A stretch of 64,000 nucleotides of DNA, from NCBI GenBank assembly GCA_964648485.1, contig CAZYOF010000014.1, forward strand, positions 1-64,000, read 5' to 3'. A model generated the notes under the pieces. It did no database searches and was not told where the DNA came from. It saw only the letters and a list, made by a program, of their open reading frames with translations. A program made the translations under genes and the position numbers. Origin of the DNA: DAIOEK01 sp964648485 (GTDB taxonomy: Bacteria > Chloroflexota > Anaerolineae > Anaerolineales > Anaerolineaceae). This document shows, piece by piece, positions 15,450-23,891 of the stretch; position 1 is the first letter of the stretch; each line of letters opens with the position of its first letter.

Positions 15450-16174
15450 GCCCGCAATTAACCATCATTCTTGAATCAACCTTTAATATCCTCTACCTGG
15501 TAGTCGTATGGACACTGGTAGCTTTCATGACGCGCAATATCGGGCAGGTTGCAGAGAAGGACCTTTCTGTTGCCAAATTGATTCGCATGGCGTTCGTTCT
15601 GCTTGCCGTGGGAGATACCGGGCATGTGGGCTTCAGAGTAGTAGCGTACATGCTGGGAGGTCTGGAAACTCAGGTGAATGTATTTGGCTCCCCGATGAGC
15701 CTTGCCGGGCTGGGAGGGCTTTCGACCTCGTTCACGGTAACTTTCTTTTACATGATCATGGTGCTGGTATGGCAGAAGCGCTTTCAGAAACCGAATACGG
15801 TTTTCAGCGGTTTTCTGCTGGCAATGGGCTTGGTGAGGCTGCTCTTTCTGGCGCTACCCGGGAATGACTGGGGCGCCGTCGTACCCCCGCAACCAATGAG
15901 CCTGGTGCGCAACATCCCGTTGATGATCCAGGGGGTCGGGGTGATTCTTCTCTTTCTGAGCAGTGGCTACCCGGCAAAAGACCGGACTTTTAAAACAATC
16001 GGCTGGATGATCTTCCTTTCCTTTGCTTTTTATCTGCCGGTCATCCTGTTCGTTCAGCAGGTTCCGCTGATTGGGATGTTGATGATCCCAAAGACAATCG
16101 CATATCTGGTGGTCGCCTGGGTGGCATACCGGGACATGTGGAAGGCAGGCACGCGGGATTCCATTACAAACTAA
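15446..16174 (+). CDS. Seven-helix membrane protein of unknown function
   Basis: I do not recognise a named family. The 242-residue protein has about seven hydrophobic segments with short loops. A polar stretch GDTGHVGFRVVAYMLGG at about residues 54-70 sits at a helix end and could hold a ligand or metal site. Another conserved-looking loop is ALPGNDWGAVVPPQPMSLVRNIP. The start codon overlaps the tetR stop (ATGAG), so the two genes are translationally coupled, and control by that regulator is likely. A good terminator follows at 16203. Confidence 0.75.
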   Translation: MSPQLTIILESTFNILYLVVVWTLVAFMTRNIGQVAEKDLSVAKLIRMAFVLLAVGDTGHVGFRVVAYMLGGLETQVNVFGSPMSLAGLGGLSTSFTVTFFYMIMVLVWQKRFQKPNTVFSGFLLAMGLVRLLFLALPGNDWGAVVPPQPMSLVRNIPLMIQGVGVILLFLSSGYPAKDRTFKTIGWMIFLSFAFYLPVILFVQQVPLIGMLMIPKTIAYLVVAWVAYRDMWKAGTRDSITN

Positions 16175-16202
16175 TTTGCTAAAAAAATATATCGGTTCTC
16201 TG

Positions 16203-16245
16203 AAACAGCCTGGTGAAATAAATTGTGCCGCCAGGCTGTTTTTTT
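16203..16245 (+). terminator. Terminator of the tetR operon
   Basis: An 11-bp stem (16203-16213 with 16231-16241), a 17-base loop and a T run to 16245. Confidence 0.85.
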
Positions 16246-16308
16246 CAACCGGTTATTTATAAGCGATTTAGTGGAAGAACAACCCAACAGGAACGGGAGT
16301 ATCCTTAT

Positions 16309-17190
16309 TCAGAGGATGAACTGGGGATGATAATCTCCCGCCAGATCGACTACTCTTTGCCAGACAGTGTACATCGCTGAGACGGAATCCATCAATTGTT
16401 GCGGGGTGCTCCCGGTGTGGGCGAGGATGCGGTTGACCTGTTCCACATACCCCGCAGGGAGGTTGGGGAAGCGGGCGAGGGTTTGCATCACCTGTTTATC
16501 ACGCAGAAAGTAGGTTTCATTGAGGGCAAAGAGCGTCTGGGTCAGGTTGGCGGCGGCGCGGGTGAGGCAGCCGGAGGTGTTATACACATCACCCTGCGCG
16601 GCGAAACCGCGGGCGTGCAGCAGGGTGAACTCCGCTGACCAGAGTGAATCGGCGGTAACCTTGCGCTTGAGTTCAGGCGGGTATATCTGCACGCTGCGTT
16701 TGAGCTCCGCGATCATCCCGGCGGGGTCGAACAGGGGGATGCAGATCTGCGTTTCGGCGAGGTACATGACACTGTAGAATCCGTAGGCGGGCTGCTGGTC
16801 GTAATCGTGGTGGGTGATGCCCTGCTGCGCTTCGGCGATGGTGCGCCGAACCTGATCGATGTTTCGGTAAATGAAATCCACCTTGCCGTATGCGGTGTGA
16901 ATCCACGCACCACCGTTGACCCAGGCTCCCCAGCCATAGAAGCCGGTGACCGAGACAGGACCTTCTACCGAAATCTCATCCACCACCGCGCGAATCTCTT
17001 CGAGGGAGAAGGGGGAGGCTTCGTTGTAGTACAAACCGATGTCGAGATCGGAGGCGGCATGATGGGTGCCGGATGCGTACGATCCACCCAACACGATGGC
17101 GCTCAATCCGCGGATGGGGCTTAGGCGGGCAACAAGCTGGTTGAGCAGGGCGCGTTTGGGTTCGGGGAGGTGGGAGAGGGTATCTGGCAT
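16309..17190 (-). CDS. Nucleotidyltransferase-domain protein (DUF4037-like C-terminus)
   Basis: The product (293 residues) has a polymerase-beta type nucleotidyltransferase site at residues about 30-60: LGGSYASGTHHAASDLDIGLYY. It includes the GS motif and DxD metal-binding pair, with a later Asp in KVDFIY as the probable third carboxylate. The helical C-terminal part resembles the domain found after such sites in DUF4037-type proteins and in aminoglycoside or lincosamide nucleotidyltransferases. It may transfer AMP or another nucleotide to a small molecule, nucleic acid or protein; the substrate is unknown. A small zinc-ribbon gene lies 11 bases upstream on the same strand. No toxin-antitoxin HEPN partner is present. 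Confidence 0.78.
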   Translation of the reverse strand: MPDTLSHLPEPKRALLNQLVARLSPIRGLSAIVLGGSYASGTHHAASDLDIGLYYNEASPFSLEEIRAVVDEISVEGPVSVTGFYGWGAWVNGGAWIHTAYGKVDFIYRNIDQVRRTIAEAQQGITHHDYDQQPAYGFYSVMYLAETQICIPLFDPAGMIAELKRSVQIYPPELKRKVTADSLWSAEFTLLHARGFAAQGDVYNTSGCLTRAAANLTQTLFALNETYFLRDKQVMQTLARFPNLPAGYVEQVNRILAHTGSTPQQLMDSVSAMYTVWQRVVDLAGDYHPQFIL

Positions 17191-17201
17191 GGTATTTTCT
17201 T

Positions 17202-17507
17202 TTAGGGACGATTCAGGTATTCGGCAGCCTGATCTGCTGAAAGGCGGGTGAGAAATTCTTCATCCTCACTGCCATTCACCAGGTATTCGTAATCAGAGCG
17301 GTAGAGGTAATAGTTGGCGCATTCCGGGCACTGGCGAAGCTGCAATTTGCGGCTGCTGTATGGTTGAAAGTCGCGCACCATGGTGAGTTTATCGGCGGCG
17401 GCGGGCAGACAGGTATTGCCGTCATCTGCGCCGTATTTCTGGCGGGCGTATTCTTCATCTGCGAGTGTCGAGCAGATCGGGCAAATCGTTGGGCGAAAAG
17501 GAATCAT
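17202..17507 (-). CDS. Small zinc-ribbon protein of unknown function
   Basis: This 101-residue protein has two CxxC pairs, CPIC at residues 9-12 and CPEC at about 59-62, that would bind one zinc. The tail YLYRSDYEYLVNGSEDEEFL is acidic and helical. I do not recognise a family. The gene ends 11 bases before the nucleotidyltransferase gene and is probably co-transcribed with it, so it may be an accessory to that protein. Start ATG 17507 has no strong ribosome site. Confidence 0.65.
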   Translation of the reverse strand: MIPFRPTICPICSTLADEEYARQKYGADDGNTCLPAAADKLTMVRDFQPYSSRKLQLRQCPECANYYLYRSDYEYLVNGSEDEEFLTRLSADQAAEYLNRP

Positions 17508-17554
17508 CTTGGTGGTGTTAATCTCCCTTGCATTTGAGGAGTGATCTTATTTTT

Positions 17555-17989
17555 TTAGATTATCCCGGGAATAAACATCTTTGTCTGCTTCTGATAAGCG
17601 GTATATTCTTGACCGAATTTTGCCTGCATCTGTTTTTCTTCCCCCCTTGCTTCCAGCCACCACAAGGGAGCAAAAACCAGCATCACCAGGAACCACGCCC
17701 AAACAAAGAAGAGCAATCCCATACCTGCGCAAATCAAATACACACTGACATAAATGGGATGCCTGATATAGTGATATGGTCCGGTTGAGGCAATTTTCCC
17801 TTCGCTTTTTGACCGTCTCAAATGACCAGAAGCAGCAAAGATTAAAGCCACACCCGCCAGGAAGATGATTATGCCCAGCACAATCAGGAACGGGCTTTCA
17901 GAAAAGAAAGAGGCGCGCAGGCTGGTGAATTGTGATAAAAACAGGCAGAGCGCAAACCCCGGTCGTAAAAAAGCAGAGAGTGCTTTCAT
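17555..17989 (-). CDS. ICMT-family membrane methyltransferase, short form
   Basis: The 144-residue protein has three to four membrane helices and the family signature TGPYHYIRHPIYVSVYLICAG, then EARGEEKQMQAKFGQEYTAYQ and KQTKMFIPGII. The RHP and E..Y residues for SAM binding are kept. It is shorter than the paralogue at 13603, which ends in the nearly identical STKMFIPFVL. The acceptor is unknown. The gene stands alone between the zinc-ribbon gene and the alpha/beta hydrolase gene, all on the minus strand. Its ATG at 17989 has the upstream sequence GGGAGGGATACGATA, a good but distant ribosome site. Confidence 0.8.
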   Translation of the reverse strand: MKALSAFLRPGFALCLFLSQFTSLRASFFSESPFLIVLGIIIFLAGVALIFAASGHLRRSKSEGKIASTGPYHYIRHPIYVSVYLICAGMGLLFFVWAWFLVMLVFAPLWWLEARGEEKQMQAKFGQEYTAYQKQTKMFIPGII

Positions 17990-18072
17990 TATCGTATCCC
18001 TCCCCAGATTGTACCTCCTGACCTACAAATCTTTTCGTTGAAATTGATACGGCTACACTATCAGAAATTTCG

Positions 18073-18897
18073 TTACCGGGCAGCACATTCCAGGAATTGC
18101 TCCAGGCTGCTATTAAATACATCGGGACTATCCATGTTCACAGCATGGGTGACCTGTGGGATAACTATTGCTTCAGCATGTGGCACATGTTGGAGAATGT
18201 GCCTGGTATGTTGATATGTATTATCCGGCTCATACTCACCATTGATAATCAATAGCGGGCAAGAAATTTTCTGCAGTGGGGTCAGGTTAAACCCATAGAT
18301 TGCTTCCCAAATTTTGCAATATTCATTCCCATTCATTGCCATCATACAATTTTCAATGTAGTGAATTGTAGCTACATTCTTACTCAGCCAGTATTTTCCC
18401 CTGATGAGATGTGACAGGCTGAGTGTGAGCCGGGTGAAATTTTTTGCCCCGAGAACCTTGAGCAGAGAAAGAAACATCCATTTCGGAAAGAGATAATCAC
18501 ATAAAAGCTTATCCATCCGGGTTAATCGAATGGAGACACTCGGACTGACAAGCACCAATGCCCTGACTTTTTGAGGATACCTCGCGGCATAAGCGATTGC
18601 AATACTTGCGCCCCAAGACAACCCGCACAAAACCGGCGATGCAATATCCAACGCTTGGAGCAAGGAGGATAAATCATCAACGAATGTATTCATGGAATAG
18701 CGGTCTAATGTAGATGCGCCGGTCTTTCCGTGACCACGCAGATCATATCTCAGTAAACGATAGCTGGCAGAAAAATGCTGCCACTGCGAATCCCAAACCC
18801 GAGAATCTGCAAAAGCTCCATGAAGGAAGACAAGCGGAGTCCCTTCTCCTGCCTGTTCATAAGAATGCATCCATCCATTCGCTGCAACCACGGGCAT
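18073..18897 (-). CDS. Alpha/beta hydrolase
   Basis: The alpha/beta hydrolase fold is clear: PLVFLHGAF (oxyanion HG), DLRGHGKT, then the nucleophile elbow GLSWGAS (Ser at about 98), NGEYEPDN with the acid, and THAVNMDSP with the His. Length of 274 residues is typical. The start is uncertain: ATG 18897 gives the usual MPVVAANG opening, while ATG 18954 or TTG 18981 would add 19 or 28 residues. Substrate cannot be predicted. The gene follows a broken acyl-CoA thioesterase gene closely (about 90 bases to the chosen start), so they may have been co-transcribed. Confidence 0.85.
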   Translation of the reverse strand: MPVVAANGWMHSYEQAGEGTPLVFLHGAFADSRVWDSQWQHFSASYRLLRYDLRGHGKTGASTLDRYSMNTFVDDLSSLLQALDIASPVLCGLSWGASIAIAYAARYPQKVRALVLVSPSVSIRLTRMDKLLCDYLFPKWMFLSLLKVLGAKNFTRLTLSLSHLIRGKYWLSKNVATIHYIENCMMAMNGNEYCKIWEAIYGFNLTPLQKISCPLLIINGEYEPDNTYQHTRHILQHVPHAEAIVIPQVTHAVNMDSPDVFNSSLEQFLECAAR

Positions 18898-18986
18898 GAG
18901 ATTACTTTTCCCCTGATGATTTGTTATTGACCTACCGCCATCTGTTGTTCCCATCTTACTTATCCGGGGAACAACCCGCAATCTGT

Positions 18987-19399
18987 TTAATTGAGCAGCT
19001 TTGCCTCTTCGTTAAGAGCAATTTCTTCGGGTGTGGTGGGGACATAATTTAGGCCGTGGGGTAATGGTTTGCCATCCAAATCTACATGAATGAAGGAGAT
19101 GAACCCGCGCACCGCCAGTTTTTCCTGCACATGAACCTCGATGAGACTGACAATTTTCGTCTCACCTGTCAGCGCCACCCGGCTGGTGAACACCGGAAGT
19201 TGCCCCTACGGATGGGTCGCGAGAATGTCATTCCATGAATCTTAAGACAAACGATATTTTCCGGTTTGGTCATTGATGCCGCAGCGATAAACCCGGATTC
19301 AACAAACCATTCCGCAGTGCGCCCGGCATACAACGTACCATGATGGTTTAAATCTTCCCCTTTGACCAACCGAACACTGGAAAAAATTGGGAATTCCAT
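18987..19399 (-). pseudogene. Acyl-CoA thioesterase (hotdog) with a frameshift
   Basis: Two overlapping reading frames together make one short acyl-CoA hydrolase of the hotdog fold. The first (19399 down to about 19206) has the active-site region DLNHHGTLYAGRTAEWFVE. The second continues LPVFTSRVALTGETKIVS to the end at 18987. They join at a G run (plus-strand CCCC, 19203-19206). One added base restores a continuous protein of about 137 residues, normal for the family. The gene has a good AAGGTAGTAT ribosome site. It is either a recent pseudogene or a sequencing error in the homopolymer. Confidence 0.8.
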
Positions 19400-19423
19400 A
19401 TACTACCTTTCTAGAAAACAATA

Positions 19424-19460
19424 AAAAGATGTGGCAGCATGTATATTTTGCCGCCACATC
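19424..19460 (-). terminator. Terminator of proBA
   Basis: An 8-bp stem (19428-19435 with 19453-19460) followed by TTTTT and a further T-rich stretch on the minus strand. It lies 60 bases after the proA stop. Confidence 0.8.
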
Positions 19461-19519
19461 ATACTGTACCACTTTAGATTGCGCGTGGGTATACCTGAAT
19501 TTATAAACTCCCTAAATTG

Positions 19520-20779
19520 TTACTCCCGCGACTGATAATTTCCCTGAATGACCCACTTGCAGGTGGTGAGTTCACGCAAACCCATCGGTCCGCGGGCGTG
19601 CAGGCGCTGGGTGGAGATGGCAATCTCCGCGCCCAGCCCGAGCTGCGCCCCATCGGTGAAGCGGGTGGAGGCGTTCACATATACCGCCGCTGAATCCACG
19701 ATAGAGATGAAACGCGCTGCATGGTCAGAATTTTCGGTGAGGATGCCATCGGAGTGCCCGGTGGAATGGGCGGCGATATGCAGCATCGCTTCATCCAACC
19801 CGGCAACCACCTTTATACCCAGCACCAGCGAGAGCCACTCGGTATCGAAATCGCTTTCACACGCGGGTGTCACCATATCTGTGAACCTGCCTGCCAGGGC
19901 ATCCAACGCACCCTCATCCGCGCGGAAGGTGACGCCATCCGCTGAGAGGTGCTCCACCAGGCGGGGGATGAATTGCGCAGCAATGGATTGATGCACCAGC
20001 ACGGTATCGAGGGCGTTGCAGACAGTAGGACGCTGAATCTTGGCGTTGCGGATCACTTCCATGGAAGATTCCTGCCGGGCAGATTCATCCACAAACAAAT
20101 GGCAGATGCCAATACCGCCGGTGATGACCGGAATACGACTGTTCTTACGGCAAAATTCGTGCAAACCTGCCCCGCCCCGCGGAATGACCATATCCACGGT
20201 GTCATCCTGTTGTAAGAGTTCAAGCACGAGTGCCCGGTCGGGGTCATCGATCAACTGGATGGCGTCCTGCGGGATGGCGGTACCCTCGAGCCCGGCGCGA
20301 ATGGCATTGACCAGCACCCGGTTGGATTGAATAGTCTCTTTGCCGCCACGCAAGATGGCGGCATTACCACTCTTGAGCGCCAGCCCGGTGACATCTGCGG
20401 TCACATTGGGACGCGCTTCATAGATTACCGCCAACACTCCCAGAGGCACACGCTGTTTATGGATTCGCAACCCGTTGGGCAGAGTCTGTTCTTCAAACAC
20501 CTCGCCAACCGGGTCGGGGAGATCCGCCACATAGCGCAGCTCCGCCACCATGCCCGAGAGACGGGTTTCATTCAGCATCAGGCGATCCAATAACGCAGGC
20601 AACATTCCCGCGCTGCGGGAAGCATCCTGATCTGCCTGGTTGGCGATTAGAATGGCATCTCGATCCGCCCAGAGTTTTGCAGCAATATTTTGTAAGGCAG
20701 CGTTTTTCTCTTCTGTTGATACGAGAGCGAGGGTGCGGGACGCCTCTTTTGCCTGCCGACAGACCGACTTGATATCCAT
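19520..20779 (-). CDS. proA: Gamma-glutamyl phosphate reductase
   Basis: ProA reduces gamma-glutamyl phosphate to glutamate-5-semialdehyde with NADPH in proline synthesis. The 419-residue protein has the whole aldehyde-dehydrogenase-like fold: RVPLGVLAVIYEARPNVTAD for NADP binding, GGKETIQSN, VDMVIPRGGAGL, the catalytic Cys in TVCNALDTVLVH, and the terminal STRFTDGAQLGLGAEIAIST. Length is normal. ATG 20779 has TAGGA in front and begins 8 bases after the proB stop, so I chose it over the much longer upstream frame, which runs into proB. The operon order proB-proA is usual. Confidence 0.97.
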   Translation of the reverse strand: MDIKSVCRQAKEASRTLALVSTEEKNAALQNIAAKLWADRDAILIANQADQDASRSAGMLPALLDRLMLNETRLSGMVAELRYVADLPDPVGEVFEEQTLPNGLRIHKQRVPLGVLAVIYEARPNVTADVTGLALKSGNAAILRGGKETIQSNRVLVNAIRAGLEGTAIPQDAIQLIDDPDRALVLELLQQDDTVDMVIPRGGAGLHEFCRKNSRIPVITGGIGICHLFVDESARQESSMEVIRNAKIQRPTVCNALDTVLVHQSIAAQFIPRLVEHLSADGVTFRADEGALDALAGRFTDMVTPACESDFDTEWLSLVLGIKVVAGLDEAMLHIAAHSTGHSDGILTENSDHAARFISIVDSAAVYVNASTRFTDGAQLGLGAEIAISTQRLHARGPMGLRELTTCKWVIQGNYQSRE

Positions 20780-20786
20780 TTTTTTC

Positions 20787-21896
20787 CTAGAGCGACACGA
20801 GGTTATCGTGGTGGATGATCTCATCACCCAGGTTGTACCCGAGGGTGGATTCAATTTCAGATGTTTGCTTGCCGCAAAGCTGGAGCACCTCTGCAGCAGC
20901 GTAATTTGTGAGCCCAACGGCGATAGGGCGGGCATCAGGAGAGATCACACGGATAGAATCTCCACGCTCGAACTCACCTTTCACCGAGGTAACGCCAGCA
21001 GGGAGGAGCGATCCACCGCGGACGAGGGCACGGGCAGCGCCATCATCGACCATCACCTCAACACCGGCACGGCTGCCTGAAAGGATGTGGCGTTTACGTC
21101 CTTCCAGTTTATTCATAACCGGCAGCAAACGGGTACCCAATGTCTCTCCCCGGGCAAGGCGTAAGAGGATATCAGGCAGGTCGCCCCGAGCGATAATCAC
21201 CCGCGTCCCACCATGGCGGGCAAGATCGGCTGCCTGGAGTTTGGTGCTCATCCCGCCGGTGCCCAATCCGGTGATGGAGCCGCCGGCTGCCTGCCACAAT
21301 TCTGGCGAGAATGGCTCAGGTCCGATTTCGTTGATCAATCTGGCATCGGGATCGATGCGCGGGTCGGCAGTATAGAGACCATCCTGATCGGTGAGCAGGA
21401 TGAGCGTATCGGCTTCCACCAGGTTGGCAACCTGCGCCGAGAGGTTGTCGTTGTCACCGAAGCGGATCTCTTCGGTGGCAACAGTATCATTTTCATTCAC
21501 GATGGGAACGATGTTATTGCGCAACAACGCCTCAAAGGTATCGCGGGCGTTCAGGAAGCGGCGACGATCGGTGAGATCTGCCCGGGTGAGAAGCACCTGG
21601 GCAACCTTAATGCTATAGATGGCGAAGAATTGCTCGTAGAGTGCCATCAGACGGGGCTGTCCCACCGCGGCAAGCATCTGCTTGACCGGGAGATGGCGGG
21701 GCAGGGAAGGATATTCCAGAGATTCACGCCCGGCAGCAATCGCCCCTGATGAAACCAAGACCACCCGCATACCCTGCTCGCGTAAGGCGGCAATCTGGCG
21801 GACGATATCCACCATGCGTGGCGTGGAAAGGGTTTTCCTGCCACTGGTGAGAGTGGAAGTGCCAATTTTTACGACGATCCGTTGCTGTGAAGACAT
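20787..21896 (-). CDS. proB: Glutamate 5-kinase with PUA domain
   Basis: ProB phosphorylates glutamate at the gamma-carboxyl, the first and proline-inhibited step of proline synthesis. The 369-residue product has the amino-acid-kinase start VVKIGTSTLT, the SSGAI loop (VLVSSGAIAAGRE), NENDTVATEEIRFGDND for substrate and ATP, and the GTGGMSTKLQAA motif. A PUA domain fills the C-terminal 105 residues (KRHILSGSRAGVEVMVDDGA on). ATG 21896 fits the family start. An extended -10 at 21908-21916 would place transcription only about five bases upstream, so the mRNA may be nearly leaderless; longer starts would lie upstream of transcription. Confidence 0.96.
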   Translation of the reverse strand: MSSQQRIVVKIGTSTLTSGRKTLSTPRMVDIVRQIAALREQGMRVVLVSSGAIAAGRESLEYPSLPRHLPVKQMLAAVGQPRLMALYEQFFAIYSIKVAQVLLTRADLTDRRRFLNARDTFEALLRNNIVPIVNENDTVATEEIRFGDNDNLSAQVANLVEADTLILLTDQDGLYTADPRIDPDARLINEIGPEPFSPELWQAAGGSITGLGTGGMSTKLQAADLARHGGTRVIIARGDLPDILLRLARGETLGTRLLPVMNKLEGRKRHILSGSRAGVEVMVDDGAARALVRGGSLLPAGVTSVKGEFERGDSIRVISPDARPIAVGLTNYAAAEVLQLCGKQTSEIESTLGYNLGDEIIHHDNLVSL

Positions 21897-21907
21897 AGTA
21901 ATGAAAG

Positions 21908-21916
21908 ATTGTAGCA
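21908..21916 (-). promoter_or_regulatory. Extended -10 promoter of proBA
   Basis: TGC-TACAAT on the minus strand, without a clear -35. The ATG follows only 12 bases after the -10 element. Confidence 0.5.
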
Positions 21917-21998
21917 TAAATCGACCATAGAATGGCACATTGTCTTATTATTCGATTCATTTCTCGTTTGTATGTCATTTGCAAGTTATGATTGGTTG

Positions 21999-22004
21999 TA
22001 TAAT
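21999..22004 (+). promoter_or_regulatory. -10 box of the trans-sulfuration enzyme gene
   Basis: A perfect TATAAT lies 20 bases before ATG 22025. The candidate -35 hexamer is weak. Confidence 0.45.
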
Positions 22005-22024
22005 CGACCCAATTGGAGATAAAA

Positions 22025-23257
22025 ATGACCACGATTGACCCGAAACACCTGTTGGGCACCCAGGCAATCCATGCCGGACACGAAGACAATCCCCACCATG
22101 CGCACGTAACACCCATCTATGAGACATCCACTTTTGCCTTTCCGGATGTGGCTACGGGGCAGGCAATCTGGCGCGGGGATCAACCGGGGCACATCTACAC
22201 CCGGCTGAGCAATCCAAATACGCAGGAAGCCGCAGTAAAAATTGCCGTGCTGGAGGGCATTGACCTGCTCCGTGAAAAAAATGCAACCACCGTGGAAGAG
22301 CATGTATCCGGTTGGCTGTTTGGTTCGGGTATGGCTGCCATCACCACCACAGTGCTGACCCTACTGAAGAGCGGAGATACCATCATCGCCCAGGAAGCGC
22401 TCTACGGTGCGACTTTTACTTTTCTGAAGAACGTAGTACCACAATATGGCATCCAGGTAGTCTGGGTCAAAGATCCAACTCCGGAAAAATGGGAAGAAGC
22501 CTTCGCGACCGCACCTGCTGCAAAGGCAGTTTACGTGGAAACCCCTTCCAATCCATCGATGGCGGTTGTGGATTTGAAAGCAGTCGCTGAAATCGCACAT
22601 CAGCACGATGCCTGGCTGCTGGTCGATAACACTTTTGCCACACCTTACTGCCAGCGTCCACTCACCCTGGGCGCAGATGTGATCTTCCATTCCACCACCA
22701 AATACATTGGTGGACACGGACTGGTGGTGGGTGGTGCCGTGGTTACCCGCCATCCACAGTGGATGAAGGATGACCTTTCCAAGATGGCAATTCATTTGGG
22801 TGGAAGCCCAAGTCCATTCGATGCATGGCTTGTGAGCAACGGACTAAAGACATTCGAGATCCGCATGCAGCGCCACTGCTTTAATGCCATGAATGTTGCC
22901 CAATTCCTGCAAACCCACCCAGCGGTCGGGCAGGTTAACTATCCCGGCTTATCGAGTCATCCCGATTACAAGACAGCCCGGGCACAGATGGGGCATTTTG
23001 GCGCGATGATCTCTTTTGAGCTCAAAGGTGGTTACAATGCCGGTGTGCAATTACTGGATCGGGTACGCCTGGCAACCCTGGCAGTCTCGCTGGGGACGGT
23101 GGATACCCTTATCCAGCACCCTGCCAGCATGACCCATTCGAAGGTCAGCCGGGAAGACCGCCTGCGCCAGGGGATTAGCGATGGGCTGATTCGCCTCTCG
23201 GTGGGGATTGAAAACGCGGATGATATTCTGGCAGACCTCAAACAGGCTCTGGATTAG
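22025..23257 (+). CDS. Trans-sulfuration family PLP enzyme (methionine gamma-lyase / cystathionine gamma-lyase-like)
   Basis: The 410-residue PLP enzyme acts on sulfur amino acids, as a lyase for methionine, homocysteine or cystathionine. The motifs are GHEDNPHHAHVTPIYETSTF, YTRLSNPNT (PLP phosphate from the neighbouring subunit), FGSGMAAI, DNTFATPY (Asp on the pyridine N) and STTKYIGGHG (Schiff-base Lys). The C-terminal region has SLGTVDTLIQHPASMTHSK, as in gamma-lyases. A stretch of about 17 residues (DLLREKNATTVEEHVSG) sits between LEG and the FGSGMAA block, longer than in most relatives. GGAG precedes ATG 22025. The gene leads a run with DUF3267 and cyclophilin genes. Confidence 0.9.
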   Translation: MTTIDPKHLLGTQAIHAGHEDNPHHAHVTPIYETSTFAFPDVATGQAIWRGDQPGHIYTRLSNPNTQEAAVKIAVLEGIDLLREKNATTVEEHVSGWLFGSGMAAITTTVLTLLKSGDTIIAQEALYGATFTFLKNVVPQYGIQVVWVKDPTPEKWEEAFATAPAAKAVYVETPSNPSMAVVDLKAVAEIAHQHDAWLLVDNTFATPYCQRPLTLGADVIFHSTTKYIGGHGLVVGGAVVTRHPQWMKDDLSKMAIHLGGSPSPFDAWLVSNGLKTFEIRMQRHCFNAMNVAQFLQTHPAVGQVNYPGLSSHPDYKTARAQMGHFGAMISFELKGGYNAGVQLLDRVRLATLAVSLGTVDTLIQHPASMTHSKVSREDRLRQGISDGLIRLSVGIENADDILADLKQALD

Positions 23258-23269
23258 ACGGACAGGAAC

Positions 23270-23878
23270 ATGACACAAACTGGCAAAGCTCTCCCGACCG
23301 GTTATGCGCAGGCACTCGAAATCAACCTCAAAACCCAGAAGATGCTGGCTATTGGAATGAACATTGCCGCTTTTCTGGTGCTGATTCCTGTTGCTGTGGT
23401 GCTTCTCTGGTTCATCCGGCTGACACATCCTGAATCCACTGGGTCGTTGCTGAATTTCACATTTAACTTCACCAGCCTGGTTCAAGCCTTGCTCTTGATT
23501 GTCGTAATTGTGGGAATGCTGATATTGCACGAGGCTATTCACGGCATCGGTTTCTGGCTGGCGACCCGCGAACAGCCTAAATACGGGCTGAGCCTGGCTT
23601 ATGCTTATGCTGCCGCTCCCGATTGGTTTATTCCGGCAAGGATTTACTTCTGGATTGGAATCGCACCCCTGCTTGTGATCGATGCGATAGGATTGCTTTT
23701 GATCGCTTACCTGCCAACATCTGCTGCAGGGATTATTGCAGTAGCAGTGGCTCTCAATAGCGCAGGCGCCGTGGGGGATGCGTATATTCTTTACAAGTTG
23801 ATACGACTTGGGAAATCAACCCTGGTCAATGACTCTGGCGACAAGGTTTTGTTCTATACTCAAAATCATAACGAATAG
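23270..23878 (+). CDS. DUF3267 membrane protein (putative zincin)
   Basis: The 202-residue protein has four to five membrane helices. HEAIHGIGFW at residues about 85-94 is an HExxH zinc motif within a helix, and the later PDWFIPARIYFWIGIAPLL matches the conserved PxxFxP loop of DUF3267 proteins. These are related to site-2 type membrane metalloproteases, but protease activity has not been shown for most. It starts 12 bases after the trans-sulfuration gene and is followed after 13 bases by a cyclophilin, so the three may be one operon. The AGGAAC before ATG fits a ribosome site. Confidence 0.82.
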   Translation: MTQTGKALPTGYAQALEINLKTQKMLAIGMNIAAFLVLIPVAVVLLWFIRLTHPESTGSLLNFTFNFTSLVQALLLIVVIVGMLILHEAIHGIGFWLATREQPKYGLSLAYAYAAAPDWFIPARIYFWIGIAPLLVIDAIGLLLIAYLPTSAAGIIAVAVALNSAGAVGDAYILYKLIRLGKSTLVNDSGDKVLFYTQNHNE

Positions 23879-23891
23879 CGGAGGCTGAATT

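Noticed and set aside
22025..22025. SAM or other riboswitch ahead of the trans-sulfuration gene
   Set aside because: The -10 box lies only 20 bases before the start codon, leaving no room for a riboswitch.
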